From Climacteris rufus (Eukaryota > Chordata > Aves > Passeriformes > Climacteridae), in assembly GCA_013398175.1 (NCBI GenBank), contig VZRZ01002437.1:618676-682675 (forward strand): 64,000 bases of DNA, in the 5' to 3' direction. The translations under genes were made by a program, and so were the position numbers. Within the stretch, counting starts at the first letter, position 1, and each line of letters opens with the position of its first letter. Positions 24,488 through 36,487 of this stretch are shown in pieces. The notes beneath the pieces are model-generated. The model searched no databases and was not told where the DNA came from. It was given only the letters and a program-made list of their open reading frames with translations.

Positions 24488-26039
24488 TAAAATGTTTATT
24501 TAGTAACATCTGGAAACCTTTGGGAGAAAGTGGAAGAATATTTTTTTGTGCATACCTATATATTGTTTTAATACTTTGATCGTAGCTCCATGATGAAGTA
24601 TTACACAGCACACTAGGAACAGATCTGGATGTGAAACAGCTGGTGCTGAGAACACAGGGTTTACTGTGTACACTTCTATGGCAGTTGCTCTGTACTTTTA
24701 TGGTCCCAGGGATTGAATGTCCATTAGTTACTGAAGAATAATTCCAATTTCATTCTATTCAAAGGGAATCCCATCCTTGTGCTCCAAAAGGTCTCCACAA
24801 GTTTGTAAAGTGGAGGTGACTAGGCAATTAGTGTCAGAAGTACATTCCTGCAAGTTAATGTAGACATACTATTTAGTAACATATATTTCTTTGTATGTGG
24901 AACAACTCAGCTATTATTTTAAAGAAATCTGCATTACTGAACCATCACGTAAATGCTTCATGCTCAAATATCCCCAGCCTATTTAAGGTGATTTTAAAGT
25001 TCTTCACTCTGAAAACCACACAAAAATGTCATTTTCAATACAAAACTTTACATGAAATTCTATGTGCCTACCATTTAGGAGAATGATTCTTTTTGCTCAC
25101 TTGGTGATATGCTCGACTACTCTTTTAGATTAGATCTGTGTTATCTTCAAGATCTAAAGAGTTTAAGTTTGTTGAGAAAGATTGAATAACTTCTTTCTTT
25201 TACTTTATCCTTACTGTAGTGAACTATTTTAGTCCAAAGCTGCATTTATTAAATAATGTCACAGAGATAACTATTGAAGACATACTCATAGCAAATAAAA
25301 GCACCAGTTATAAATGATTCGTTAATCTAAAATAACTAGGAAAAAATAAAAACCTTCTCAACTTCATAATAATCAGGTTTTATAGTCCAAGAGCCTAATG
25401 GTGTGATGTTTCTCACTTTACATGTCCTTCCTTTTTGCTTTTGTAAAACATTTATATATATGACTGACATGAGAGTGTGATGGAATAATTGACCATTTTT
25501 TATGTTTAGCTCTTTATTTACAAATATTTTTCTCTTAAAGAGTAGTGGTCAGTTACTGAATTTAAGGGAAAACAATTTATTAGTCAAAACGTGTTAAGTT
25601 GCTGCAATTTAAAATGTACTTAAAATATGCAAGCACATATTTCAATATTGCCAAAGACTTACACTGTAACACAGCAAAGGCATACAAAATTGATTTTATT
25701 TTCAGTAGAAAAGCCTATACAATTTGAGTGTTTTGGGGTTTTCTTCTTTGTTTAAATGAATTGCTTTTGCAAAAATGTAACAAAAGAGGCTGGTTTTAAT
25801 TGGTAGTGTTATTTCAATGTCCTTGAAACCCAGGCATTTATCGTTGCCGTGAGTGTGAATGTGGTCTGGCAAGCACAGCATACTCATTAACAAATGGATT
25901 GTAGCTACATTCTTTTAATAAAAATGTGTAGGTGGTTAGTAGTACTGTAGTGTTACCAGCAATTTTAAAGTCATTTGTAGGTTAGTTTGTGAAATTAAAT
26001 GTGAAATCAAAAATTTCTCTCTGCTGCTGCCTTTTTCAG
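24488..26039. other. Intron leading to the alternative PCDH9 exon
   Basis: AT-rich. It ends with the pyrimidine-rich tract 'ttctctctgctgctgcc' and 'tttttcag', a strong splice acceptor. Nothing else was recognised. Confidence 0.55.
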
Positions 26040-26122
26040 CTGATTTAAATGCAGATTCCTTGGATCATTCAGAAGAGAAACTAAATGACTCAAAAATAAC
26101 CACTCACACTACAGTGGATTAG
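26040..26122 (+). CDS. PCDH9: Candidate alternative 3'-terminal coding exon of PCDH9
   Basis: The acceptor is 'ctgctgctgcctttttcag'. The upstream exon leaves one base (G), and G+CT here gives Ala with the frame staying open for 28 codons to TAG at 26120-26122. The peptide begins ADLNADSLDHSEEKLNDSK and ends ITTHTTVD, hydrophilic and acidic like the preceding tail. There is no donor before the stop, so this would be a last exon, with 3' UTR running on. Possible poly(A) signals are ATTAAA at 26595 and AATAAA at 27238, the second lying just after a CR1. Its use would give a PCDH9 that keeps RRVTF but lacks the long C-terminal segment. PCDH9 is known to have splice forms, but I cannot confirm this exon from memory. 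Exon status is inferred from the acceptor, phase and protein-like content. Confidence 0.6.
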
Positions 26123-26759
26123 TTGTTTGAATTATAGTTTCACAGTTTTTATTTTTTTTCATGAGAAATGAAAGGTATAAGGTAGTTGCTTTGTGCCATT
26201 ACTCCAGGTAATATTTAATTATTTTTTATATACTACACATACTTCCCCTTCATTATTACTTCATTATGAATGGAAATCATATATTTCCAATTGTAAACAG
26301 GCACTTAGCAATATGAATCCCTCTTGCATGAGCAGCTACACTGTTTGGAGACATATTAATTATACATTTTGCAGAAGACTGAAAATATCTAACATATGTT
26401 ATAGATGAATATAGGTCACTGTGACAGCTGTAATAGATAAATATATGCATATCATACAGACATGCATAGATACAACACGTTCCTCTAGGGTACAGAGATA
26501 TTCAGCTAATCTACATGTTAATGATACTGACCTTTGTGTATCCAACTTACCTTCACATTTAAAGATGCATCATGACATTTTAAAGAAGAACATCATTAAA
26601 AATCAGCTGATGCATCAATGGTTATGTTCTACAGTCTTACCAGACTCTCATGGCCACATTCTCAAGAAATTCTAGCTATGCTCACATTTTCTATTTCTGC
26701 ATATATGGACTGCTCTGTTAGGCACAGGATGCCGGTCCAGTTCATCTTTGAGAATCCTA
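26123..26759. other. Possible 3' UTR of the alternative exon, otherwise intron
   Basis: No coding signal was seen. ATTAAA at 26595-26600 is one possible poly(A) signal if the 26,040 exon is terminal. Confidence 0.35.
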
Positions 26760-27180
26760 ACTAAAATAGTCTCCTTGGGGCCATGAAGATGAGGAACGGT
26801 CTAGAGAGAAATCCATATGAGGAGTAGCTGAGGTCACTTGGTTTATTTAGCCTGGAGAAGAAGTGACTGTGGGGAGACCTCATTGCAGTCTACAACTTCC
26901 TTGTGAGGGGAGGCAGAGGGGCAGGTACCAATCTCATCACTCTCATGACCAATGAGCGACAGGACTCAAGGGAACGGCATAAAGCTGGAACAGGCTCCCC
27001 GGGGAAGTGGTCATAGTACCAAGTCTGTCTGGGTTCAAGAAGCATTTGCACAATGCTTTCAGGCATATGGTGTGACTCCTGGGGTTGTCTTGTGCAGGGC
27101 CAGGAGTTGGACTTAAATGGTCCTTGTGGATCCCTTTCAACTCAGAATATTCTATGTTTCTATGATTCTGTGATTCTTTA
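26760..27180 (+). mobile_element. CR1 LINE 3' fragment, plus strand
   Basis: It shows the CR1 3' order: 'tttagcctggagaagaag', 'ggggagacctcattgcagtc', 'ggaacaggctccccggggaag', 'tccttgtggatccctttcaa' and the end 'tctatgtttctatgattctgtgattct'. About 420 bp, non-coding, 5' truncated as usual. It lies about 640 bases after the alternative PCDH9 exon in the same orientation. The AATAAA at 27238 and the following A run are outside the CR1 end. Confidence 0.92.
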
Positions 27181-27819
27181 ACCCCAAATATATAAACTAT
27201 GCACACTTCAGTGTCTAGCCTATGAGTCATGCCTCCCAATAAAACAAAATACTTTGCTGTTAAAAAAAAAAAAAAAAGTTAATTAAAAAACTTTCTATCC
27301 TGGAAGTCAGACAGCATTTTTGAGCTACTCTGTGTAAATGGCAGCAGATGTCTTGCCAAAAGAGGGGAATAGGCCAAAAAAAAAGACAATTTTAGAGGCA
27401 CTTGTGAGTTTATCCATGCTATATTGCAAACAATAGCAACGTTATTATAAAGAAATTACACTTTGAATGAAGTCAGGTTAAGCAAAAAGTAGTGAAGAAT
27501 CCTAGAATCCAAACAGTAAATTGCTTTGCATGCTTAATTCTCTTTTGGGCTGACAAGTGATCCACAAGAACATGCATGAATATATTTTTAAAAGTCTTTA
27601 TAAGAGCACAATAAAAGTTAAAGAACCATTTAAGAATTAGAATTAGCAATTTAGAAGACATCTTAGTACAAAAGAGACTCATGGTCAACAGTCTTTCATT
27701 TTTGGAGAAACATTTTCCATTACCTTTTGTAAGTCTGTACTTCTCGCTTGCTTGTTTGACAAAAAATATATTCTACTCTTCTGTCTAATTTGATTCAACT
27801 GCTGTAAGTATTTTTCTCC
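27181..27819. other. PCDH9 intron, no gene seen
   Basis: AT-rich. It contains AATAAA at 27238-27243 followed 20 bases later by a 15-base A run (27261-27276). No coding signal. Confidence 0.5.
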
Positions 27820-27954
27820 CTTCCTTCCTTCCTCCCTCCCTCNNNNNNNNNNNNNNNNNNNNNNNNNNNNNNNNNNNNNNNNNNNNNNNNNNNNNNNNNN
27901 NNNNNNNNNNNNNNNNNNNNNNNNNNNNNNNNNNTCCTTCCTTCCTTCCTTCCC
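27820..27954. repeat. (TTCC)n microsatellite with a 92-base assembly gap
   Basis: TTCC/CTCCC units flank a run of N at 27843-27934 on both sides. The gap most likely hides more of the same microsatellite, and its true length is unknown. Apparent open frames through the N run are meaningless. Confidence 0.95.
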
Positions 27955-29099
27955 CATTGAAAGAATAAATCCTGGTGGCACTGTATGTTGATATCTGTCC
28001 ATATCTCATGTCCTTTATTTAGAAATCAATCTGTGTAGGTTGGTGGCAAGACAGAGTGTGTTTTTAAGTGAGTCAGGTCCAGAAGTGACTGCTGATGTTG
28101 CTTACTCTGTTTCACAAGTGGAGGGAAAGAAAAGTAGAGAAATTAGGTGAGTGCTATTGAAGCAGCAGAGAAAGGAATGGCTTGGAAGATGTCAAGTAAA
28201 CTGCCAGCTGGATAGATTATGCAGGCCAGCATAGGCATTGTGAATGAAAAAATGGAGTGCTGTGGAACTGATATTGTATAGGTAGTGCTTCCATGTATGT
28301 TGAAACATTTTAGAACAGCTCAGTGCTGCTCAAAAGTTAGAAAGCTCTTTTTTTTTATGGCTCAAAAATGTCCATGAATCATTCTGTCAGCTGAACAAAC
28401 TTGAAGGGAAGAATGACTGTCCTCAGAAGACTGTGAAGTTCCAGAACGATCTGCAAAAAAACCCCAAATTGAGAAAGAGAGTGCTTAGCTCGGGGAAAAG
28501 ATGAGTGCCATATTGCTAATTCAGCCCACTTCCTTTTTGGTCTTGTCAAATGTTTGCCTGTTACAAGATGCCAGCCTACTCAGTGTTGTATTCTGCCACA
28601 AGATATATGGCATCTCACAAATCTGGCAGTACACTGACAGCAGTCTTACTTTTCTACCCTGGTTGCCCATTAAAAGCTGTATAATTAGTTTGAAGCTTTG
28701 AAATTGGAGTAGCATATCTAGACTAGCCAGTGGTGTTAAAACTGTCGTGGTGCCAGATGTATTGCTTAAGAGCACTTAACACTGACCTCTGAGAGGTATT
28801 GAGGAAATATTTGCATATTGCACATTTCTGCTAACATCCTGGTTTTGGTGGTTTTTTTTCTTTTCTTTTTTATATCACATGCAGTATTACTTCTTCAAAT
28901 GTGTATAATTCTTATACATTCTGTTCAGTGCATCTGAAATTAGAGTAAGTGATATGCAAACAAACCTCATAACATATCAGACATAAAATGGTATGTTTAA
29001 TCTTAGTAAAAAGATGACAAAATACTGTTTTGTTGTGGGATTTTTTCAAGTAAATTTGACAAATCTTGTACCTTAGTCAGATTAAAGAATTAGATCATT
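27955..29099. other. PCDH9 intron, no gene seen
   Basis: Nothing recognised apart from short A and T runs. Confidence 0.5.
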
Positions 29100-29518
29100 T
29101 CACAGAATCACAGAATCAATTAAGTTGGAAAAGACCTTTGAGGTCATCAAGTCCAACCTATGACCGAATAGCACCTTGTCAACTACACCATCTCACCAAG
29201 TGCTACATTCAGTCTTTTTGTAAACAGCTCCAGGGATGGTGATTCCACCACCTCCCTGGACAGCCAATTCTGTTGCCCAGTCACTCCTTCTGTGAAGAAT
29301 TTCTTTCTAATGTCCAGCCTAAACCTCCCCCGGTGCAGCTTAAGATTGTGTCCTCTTGTCCTGTCGCTGGTTGCCTGGAAGAAGAGAACAACCCCCACCT
29401 GGTTACAATCTCCACTTGTAGAGAGTATTAAGGTCTCTCCTGAGCCTCCTCCTCTCCAGGCTAAACAGCCTCAGGTCCCTCAGCCACTACTCATAGGACT
29501 TATGTTCTACACCCTTCA
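29100..29518 (-). mobile_element. CR1 LINE 3' fragment, minus strand
   Basis: The + strand begins with the reverse complement of the CR1 terminus ('cacagaatcacagaatcaat', 'ttggaaaagacctttgaggt', 'catcaagtccaacc'). It continues with 'ccaccacctccctggacagc', 'aagaatttctttctaatgtc' and 'ctcctctccaggctaaacag', which are standard CR1 3' words. It is about 420 bp and better preserved than the 5.26 kb copy. Confidence 0.95.
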
Positions 29519-31079
29519 CCAATAATAATTTAATTTTATTTAAATTATTTTACTCAACGAAAATATGCAAATTTCTTTTTCACTGGAACACTTAAGTGAC
29601 TTTAAACTTGGGTATAGTGCCTACCTCATTAGCACTGGTTTTGTTTTAATGGAATGTATTCCGCAGCTTCAATCATTTGAATTAGCCAGTCACTGTTAAA
29701 AAGGGTCAATCAGTGTGGCCAAGTGTATGTCTCTAGTTGATATTTCAGTAAAATCTCAGTTTCAAATAACTGAGAGATGACCAGTTGGAAAAAAAAAAAA
29801 CAAAACACACAACAAAAACCCTCACAAAACAAAACATAACCCCTCACACAAACTAAAATAAATAATTGGAAATAAACTTATTTTTGTAGGTGAGGATTAG
29901 CTTTTCTGATAATCTGCCTTCTGAAATGCTCGTCCAACTAAACCATTAATCTGTGTATCAAAATGCCAAACTGCATGCAACTTGAAAATAGAACTTACTA
30001 CTGTAAGAGTTGGTTGTGCCCCATAATAGGTACTGAACATTTTTAAAGGAGAAAAACCCCAATGATTTTCATTGTTTGAGTTTTGTTTGTTTGTCTTTCT
30101 GTTTATCCAAGGTTCTTTTCAGTCCAGACATTTGAGAAAAATTGTCCTTAATTATCATTGTAAACACATTTGTTTGATGATTATATAAAAAAAAAAAAAA
30201 GGTAATTAGCATAGAGATCTGAACTTCTAGCCTGTGTGCAAAGACATACATAGATTTTCCTCCTTAGCCAACAAAAGTGGGTTTAGGAAGCACCAGAATG
30301 ATCAGCTAATTATGAAGCCCATGGTTATTTCTAGTTCCGCTTTACAAACTAGGTTCTTTGATGAACTGTACTAATCCAGTAATTTATATTCAGCCATTCA
30401 AAGTGTAATACAGAGCAAGTACCTTATCTATTGCCATGTCTTGTTTGCTCAATCTTTTCATATGCCTCTTACAAAACTTTGCCACTTGATGCCCTTTCAA
30501 CTTTTCCCAAATAATGCTTAATTCGTAAGGGTAAAAAAGACCCACCAGTTTTATCTTTATTGGCATGTTTTGTGGTAAACAAATTTGGCATGCAAGAATT
30601 TCTCTACATTAAGATTAACTCAATCATTAGACTAATGTTTGCTGCTTTATAAAGACCCCTTTCAACCTATTGAATTTATTATCTAATATCTGTGGGCACT
30701 GATTAGCGATTTTGCTCATTATCACTCTGAACCTGCTAAATAAATCATGACCTTAAATTGTTAGTGTGATTGTTCCATGAATTTGTTTTAACCTTTCTAG
30801 CTCAAGAGTTTCAACTTGATTTTAAAAAGATAAATATTTCATTTTAACATTTAATCTTGACTGTAAATTAGAACAATATATGAAAAATTCTCTACAACTA
30901 TACAGAAAGAGTCTCTGTCCCATTACTCAGCCTGGCTCTATGCAGGGAGACAAGAGTGTACATTTTGTTAAATGCTCATACTTTTCAACCTCATTCACCT
31001 AATATTTTTTACTGCCTCCCTCCTTTTATTTTTTTTTTAATACATATATATATAGATACGATGTAATTGTCCAGGATTA
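29519..31079. other. PCDH9 intron, no gene seen
   Basis: It contains an A/C-rich tract (about 29789-29840), and between 30,300 and 30,790 transposon-free AT-rich sequence dense in homeodomain-type TAAT/ATTA words. No gene was recognised. Confidence 0.5.
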
Positions 31080-31731
31080 TATAGGTAAGATTTGGGTGCA
31101 GGTGCCCTGGTGCTGGCAGTGGGGTCTGCAGGATGGCCTCTGTGAAGAGCAGATGGGACTGCCCCACGCTGGACACAGCCAGTTCCACCTGTCTTCAACC
31201 CACACCCTGCAAGGCACAGCTGAGCCTCTCAGCCAAGGGGATGGCATCTTGCAGAAGATATGCTTAAGAAAGGGTATATTGCCTGGCAGAAAGAAGTGAG
31301 GAAAAATGTGAGAAACATCCCTGAAAACACTCAAGTCAATGAAGGAGGGAAAAGAGATGCTCCAGGAACTGGACCACAGATTCCTCTGCAGTTCTGAAGA
31401 AAGACTCACTAGAGCAAGTGTATTCACATGTCAGGAAGGGCGGAGTGAAGTTGAGCCTAAGAAATGGGGGGAGTGAGTGGAAGGTGTTGCTTTTCTTAGC
31501 TTTTTCTTTATTTCTCACAACTCAGCTCTATTTTAATTAACAAATTAAATTTTACCAAAGTCATGCCCATTTTGCCTACAGTAGTAATTGGTAGTAAGTC
31601 TTCTCCTCTCAATCTCAACCCACAGGTATTTTTGTCTGACTTTCTATGCTGTTCTGCTGAGGGGAAGCGGTAAGAGAGAGCCTGGTTTGACATCTAGCAG
31701 CCAGGCAAGGCCAGCCCACCACAAGTGGTAA
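31080..31731 (+). mobile_element. ERVL-type LTR, internally shortened
   Basis: It aligns by eye with the complete LTR at 36,488: 'tgccctggtgctggcagtgg', 'ctgcaggatggcctctgtga', a degraded middle, then 'gtgaagttgagcctaagaaa', 'aattaacaaattaaat', 'agtaattggtagtaag', 'atctcaacccacagg', 'gctgaggggaagcggtaaga' and the end 'aggccagcccaccaca'. The block of 'catgctggagcag' repeats seen in the other two copies is missing. The left boundary is uncertain, and no target duplication could be matched to the AGTGG after the end. It is older or more diverged than the 36.5 kb copy. Confidence 0.75.
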
Positions 31732-34700
31732 TTTAAACCAGTTGCCTAGGAAAATAGCCTCAGACTTTAGACAAAAATATTATTCGATAGGTACTCATCT
31801 TTACCAGTGAAGATCACAGTTAAAACATTATAGTCGGTTTTTAATCAATCCTATACTTTTTGACTTTCTAGGTTTCCAGTGTCTCAGCTTCTGTCTTATC
31901 TTTCTGAGTCTGCTCTAGTCTATCTTCTTTAGTATATTTAGGCCATGCTTACGTATAAGACAAATTTGTCAGATACCAACTCTGTGACATTACCATACAG
32001 ATATATGTGAGGAGTTGTGGCAGAAGAAGTCATAACTCTTCTTTATTATACATAACAAAGTTTTGAGAAACTAATTATGTTTTAAATGTATATATATTTG
32101 CGTTTCAGAGGATTCTGTCATGTCACTGAGGTAACTTTCATCAGTGTAGAACTTCAGAACAGGACCTATGATGAAAGAAGTACTGTTCTCCCCCTGCTTC
32201 TGCATGAAGTTTTGTTCAAGCCTTTGCTTCTGAACAAACTTTCCATGCGGAACAGCAAGCTTTCTCCTAAAAGAGCTGTATTGTTCTGTGTTTCCCACTC
32301 AGGAAGGCAAGCTTCCTTAGTGGCAAAAGAATATCATTGTAGTCATAAAGCCAAAGATAATAAGCTGTGTCTCATCTGTATTATGGTCAGTGGGGAGAGG
32401 TAGCAGCAAGAAACTACAATCTGTTAAACATAGATTGTTTTCCTGTTTACTTACGTGAAGAAGCTATAGAGAGTCTAAGTCAGTCTGCTATTTCAGCTCC
32501 TTACAAGGGCTGTAAATATACCATTCAAATAAAATGTTTCCATAATATAAGGTTTTGCTTTCCATATAAGTAAAAGGGAGCCTTGGAAGAAAAAGCACAG
32601 AATTTGCCAATCCACTTTGAGCAAAGCAGAAGTTCTTACAGGTTCCAAATGGCTCGCGCTGTGCTATCACTCACCTCATTTACACTGCTTCCTAGAGTTT
32701 TTGAAGACTACTTTACACAGTGATATAGTATAATAACAATGCTTTGAAATATTCGTATTAATTCTTTAAAGCATATTTTTTCCTTTGAGCTCTTAAAAAA
32801 CAGCAGATATAAATAAAAATAGAAGTCCCTCATTACTGTCATAAACCAAAATTAAGAAGCCAAATGCTATCTGAAGCCATACTAGTTTTTGAATTGAATC
32901 TATCTTTGTCTTAAAGGCAGTACTGTAAGAATTACATTTTCTTGCTTTATCATAAAAAAAAATGTTGGATTTTCATACTTGTGTTTTTTTTTTTTTTTCT
33001 GGAAATGGACAAGGAGATATTGTAGGTGCTTTGTATTGTGTTCTATTTCCCCGCTCAAGTATCGTATATTGCCATTCTGAATGACTGATCCAGAAACTAT
33101 GAAAATGAATTGTGACTTTTAAATAATGTATAACTAAACTTGAAAAATGCATTTCAGAAAACTCAGGGGTTGGAGTCTTTCAATTTGCAGTGCACAGACT
33201 TTTTTTTTTAACCAAAAAATACCATTATCATTTATTTTCAGGTGAGTGTATTTTTCTTGCATGCCTGTATCTGGAAAAGCATTCAGATCTTTATTTTTTT
33301 TCCTAAAATTACTGCTCTGACATACAACTGTGAACAGCTTAAAAGGAAAACCTGTAAACAGCTGTTACAGGATACACTGATATTTCACAAGGCTTTGCTT
33401 GCAATCATTTCTTCAAAGTACTGTAAGAGTCTCTGCTTATGTTTCCATTATAGAAAGCCTCATTCTCTGCTAAACAGTGTGTGGATCTTTTTTCCCTGGT
33501 GCTTTATTATTTCATCCTTTGGATTTATTTTTCTCTTGGCTGAATAGTCAACTATTTAACATGAGTTCAGATAACCTTTGAAAATGGCTTTTCCTGATGT
33601 TTGGTATGCAAGACCTGTTCTCCAAGTGCAAGCTACAACACTCTTGAGAAGGTTTTTTGGTTTCTTTTACTTTGGTTTTCTTTGATTATTTTTCAACTTT
33701 CTTTTTTTCCTAATCTGACTACAAGGCATATTTAGGAGTGTAAGCCTGCAATTGCTTACATCACTTCCACCTGTCTGTGCAGTGGGAAATCCAGATGTAG
33801 AATATAGGGGTGAAAAAAACCTTAGTAGTGAATAAGAGACAAATGAAGCAAATTGGTCAGTATGCCAGGTTCTGTGCCATTAAAAGAGAGCCTTGACTCA
33901 TTTTAGTACATCCCATGGGTCTGTGTCTCAATTGTTATGCAGAGTCTCTTGGACCCTCGTCACCCTTGATTGGGAGTATCCTTTAAGCATTCATGTAGAA
34001 GATACTGAATTCCATCTAAATGTTTTCTTTATTATCGTAGGTTAGCTATACTGGAAGAGGCTTTCTGTCTCCCAAAAAAAATCTCTAGAGGTGGATTCCC
34101 AAATGTCTCACTTATAGAAAGATTCTGCTCAGCTGTTTGAGCTGTCCATATGAATTACGAACTCTGAAGATACCTCTCTTCCCATCAAATGAACCTGTTC
34201 TTGTTAAATAATTTCATATGCTATAATGATGTAACTGAAGGTAATATTGCAGCTGTCATAAAGGCAGATAAAAAATTCTAATTAGCTAGTGCCATCAGCG
34301 TTTGGCCACCATGTTGCCCGATTAGTATGGCAATTCTTATTTTGCAGGGAATATTTCTGAAGCCAAGGAGAGTTCTGCCATAGCAAGCTACCTTCTGACA
34401 GAAGAATGATTCCAGCTTTTGATTTTCATGGTATTCCTCAAATGGGATGAATTCTAAACCATACAGCAAAAATAGTATCTGACTCCCAGCAAGAAGTTAA
34501 AATGGGATTATAGTTTATCTAGACCTGATACATGATCATAACCACATAATTTCCCAATTAGAATTGCTTAGTGTGTTGGGCTTTACATGAAATTCAACAT
34601 TCATTTCAGTGAAAACACCATTAAAATAAATCAGAATTTACAAGTCAGTGATTTGAAATTCGTGATTCTTCTAACTGTTTTTTAAACCTTTCAGTTTATT

Positions 34701-35119
34701 GCTTTGTCTGTTTGAAATTTAACTCCAAATGAATGGCACTGGATTTCTAGTTAAATGAATCTTTTTCATGTGCTACTCCATTACAGTATTTTCAAGATAC
34801 AGTGTTGTCTTCACTGAGACCAAAGACATTCTAATCACTGAAGAAGGATCAGTTGAGTTGTGGTGCATGAGAAAAAAAGTGCTTCTTTAACCAGTGACAA
34901 CTGTTCTTTAAAAATATAGCTCATGATGATAAGAAATAGCATGCTTACCTTTGTGGTGAGTGCTGATGATCAAAACAAGAGTCCTGAAGAAGAAAAAGTT
35001 ACTATATCTGTGGCTACACATCATTTGAGATTTCTGTATTCATAATATGTTGAAGAGAATGTCACATGTTTTATTTGGTTCTGATTTAGGTTTTTCCTGC
35101 TTTCCCCCTCAACCCCAAC

Positions 35120-35160
<41 letters not shown>

Positions 35161-36482
35161 TCCTAAGGTTCTCTCCTTTGAGTGTAAAATAAAATAAAAA
35201 GTAATAACACTGCAAAGCCGATGGGCAAAAATTGATTCATAAATGAGAAGGTGGCATTCATCTTGGAATTCTTATTGGAAACCTAAATCTCAGTAAATTT
35301 GTAGCCTAAGGATACAATGGGCTTAAAGGATTTCTGTCGCTGAAGAAAAATTAGAACGCCTTTGAGGTAAGGTAAATGGAAAAGGTTGTTTGGGCAAATG
35401 TGGAGCTCTAGCACTATTAAATGTTAAGCACCATCAGGGGGTATCTCAGTCATTAACAAGAGTGGCATGTTGAAGATTGTTTCAAGCAGGAAAAGTTATG
35501 GATGGCTATGTGGAGGTGGCAGAATGCCACAGGGAAATTATGTCAAGCAAAAAGATCTTTTTAAATGTATTGTGGGAAAAATCCTACTGAAATAGCATCC
35601 TTTCTTTACATACTTTAGAATATTTTGCCCAAAATAACCCTATGTTTTCTTTTAGATGCAGCAAATCTGGGACACTAACTTTGAAGTCCACTGTACAACC
35701 TTGTGCAGTCCCCCTTGATCTTTGGCATATTTTGTCTTCACTTGCAGTGTAAACAGAAGTACCAACTTACAAAAAAACCATAAGCACGTTCATTTCAAAT
35801 CCAAGTGGTTAGCAGTCTTGACTTGGAAGTGTTTTATGGACCCTGTGTGTTAGTTTTGTATATAATTAAAAGAGATCTCAGGGGTTCTGTAGGCAGCCAG
35901 TAAGTTAAGCTATCTGGTGTGAGAATAATGTGTTGCTATCTAGGGAAGGAAAGATTTAGGAGCCAAGCTAGGATCCCTTTTTCAAGCCAACAGAGTCTGA
36001 AAAGTGAGCAGACATGAAGTGTTATATCTCTAGGCAGTAGTTACCAGATTTCTTTTTACACTAGCACATCCTCCTGGCTGCTCTGCAAAATGGCCCTGAG
36101 ATTAGAAACTCTGCAGGAAGCTATCTGTGTTCTCACAGTTAGAAATACATTTTTACGATGACAGCAGCTACATGGAAAATGGGTATTAAGATAGCTTTCA
36201 GCATCAAGAATATTTTGCTTTCCCAGTTTGCCTTAAGGTATTGCTTAGAGAGAATAGCAGGTAGTGTGGTCTATGCTGTAATCCTATTTGAGAGTAAATA
36301 GTGAGAAACAGCATAAGTTCATCTTCTAATGTATAGTGTACAGTAAATTGTAGTGCAGAACAATGAATTGTACTGTGGGAGAGCCTTAATATTTTACTCA
36401 TAGAGTGATCTTTAATGCAGCAATACACTTCCATATCTTCATCACTTCCTATATTATTTTTTATCACGGAATACCCTTGCAG
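31732..36482. other. PCDH9 intron, no gene seen
   Basis: AT-rich, with a GT microsatellite near 35.12 kb. A short run after an AG at about 35,655 keeps the PCDH9 phase for only seven codons and is not called. Nothing else was recognised. Confidence 0.5.
35121..35160 (+). repeat. (GT)n microsatellite
   Basis: About 15 GT units followed by ATGTATGTAT, read directly. Confidence 0.95.
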
Positions 36483-36487
36483 CTACG
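36483..36487. repeat. Target site duplication CTACG, left copy
   Basis: It matches 37500-37504 exactly, directly abutting the TG start of the solo LTR. Confidence 0.85.

Noticed and set aside
24152..24611. Open frames of 65-113 codons rich in Lys/Asn or Phe/Leu/Val
   Set aside because: They cross an A/C-only tract. The residues follow from low complexity and no domain is visible.
27685..28009. Open frames with long runs of unknown residues
   Set aside because: They only span the assembly gap inside the TTCC microsatellite.
35656..35679. Possible second alternative PCDH9 exon after 'cctatgttttcttttag'
   Set aside because: The phase fits, but only seven codons precede a stop. Acceptor-like AGs of this kind are frequent in intron DNA.
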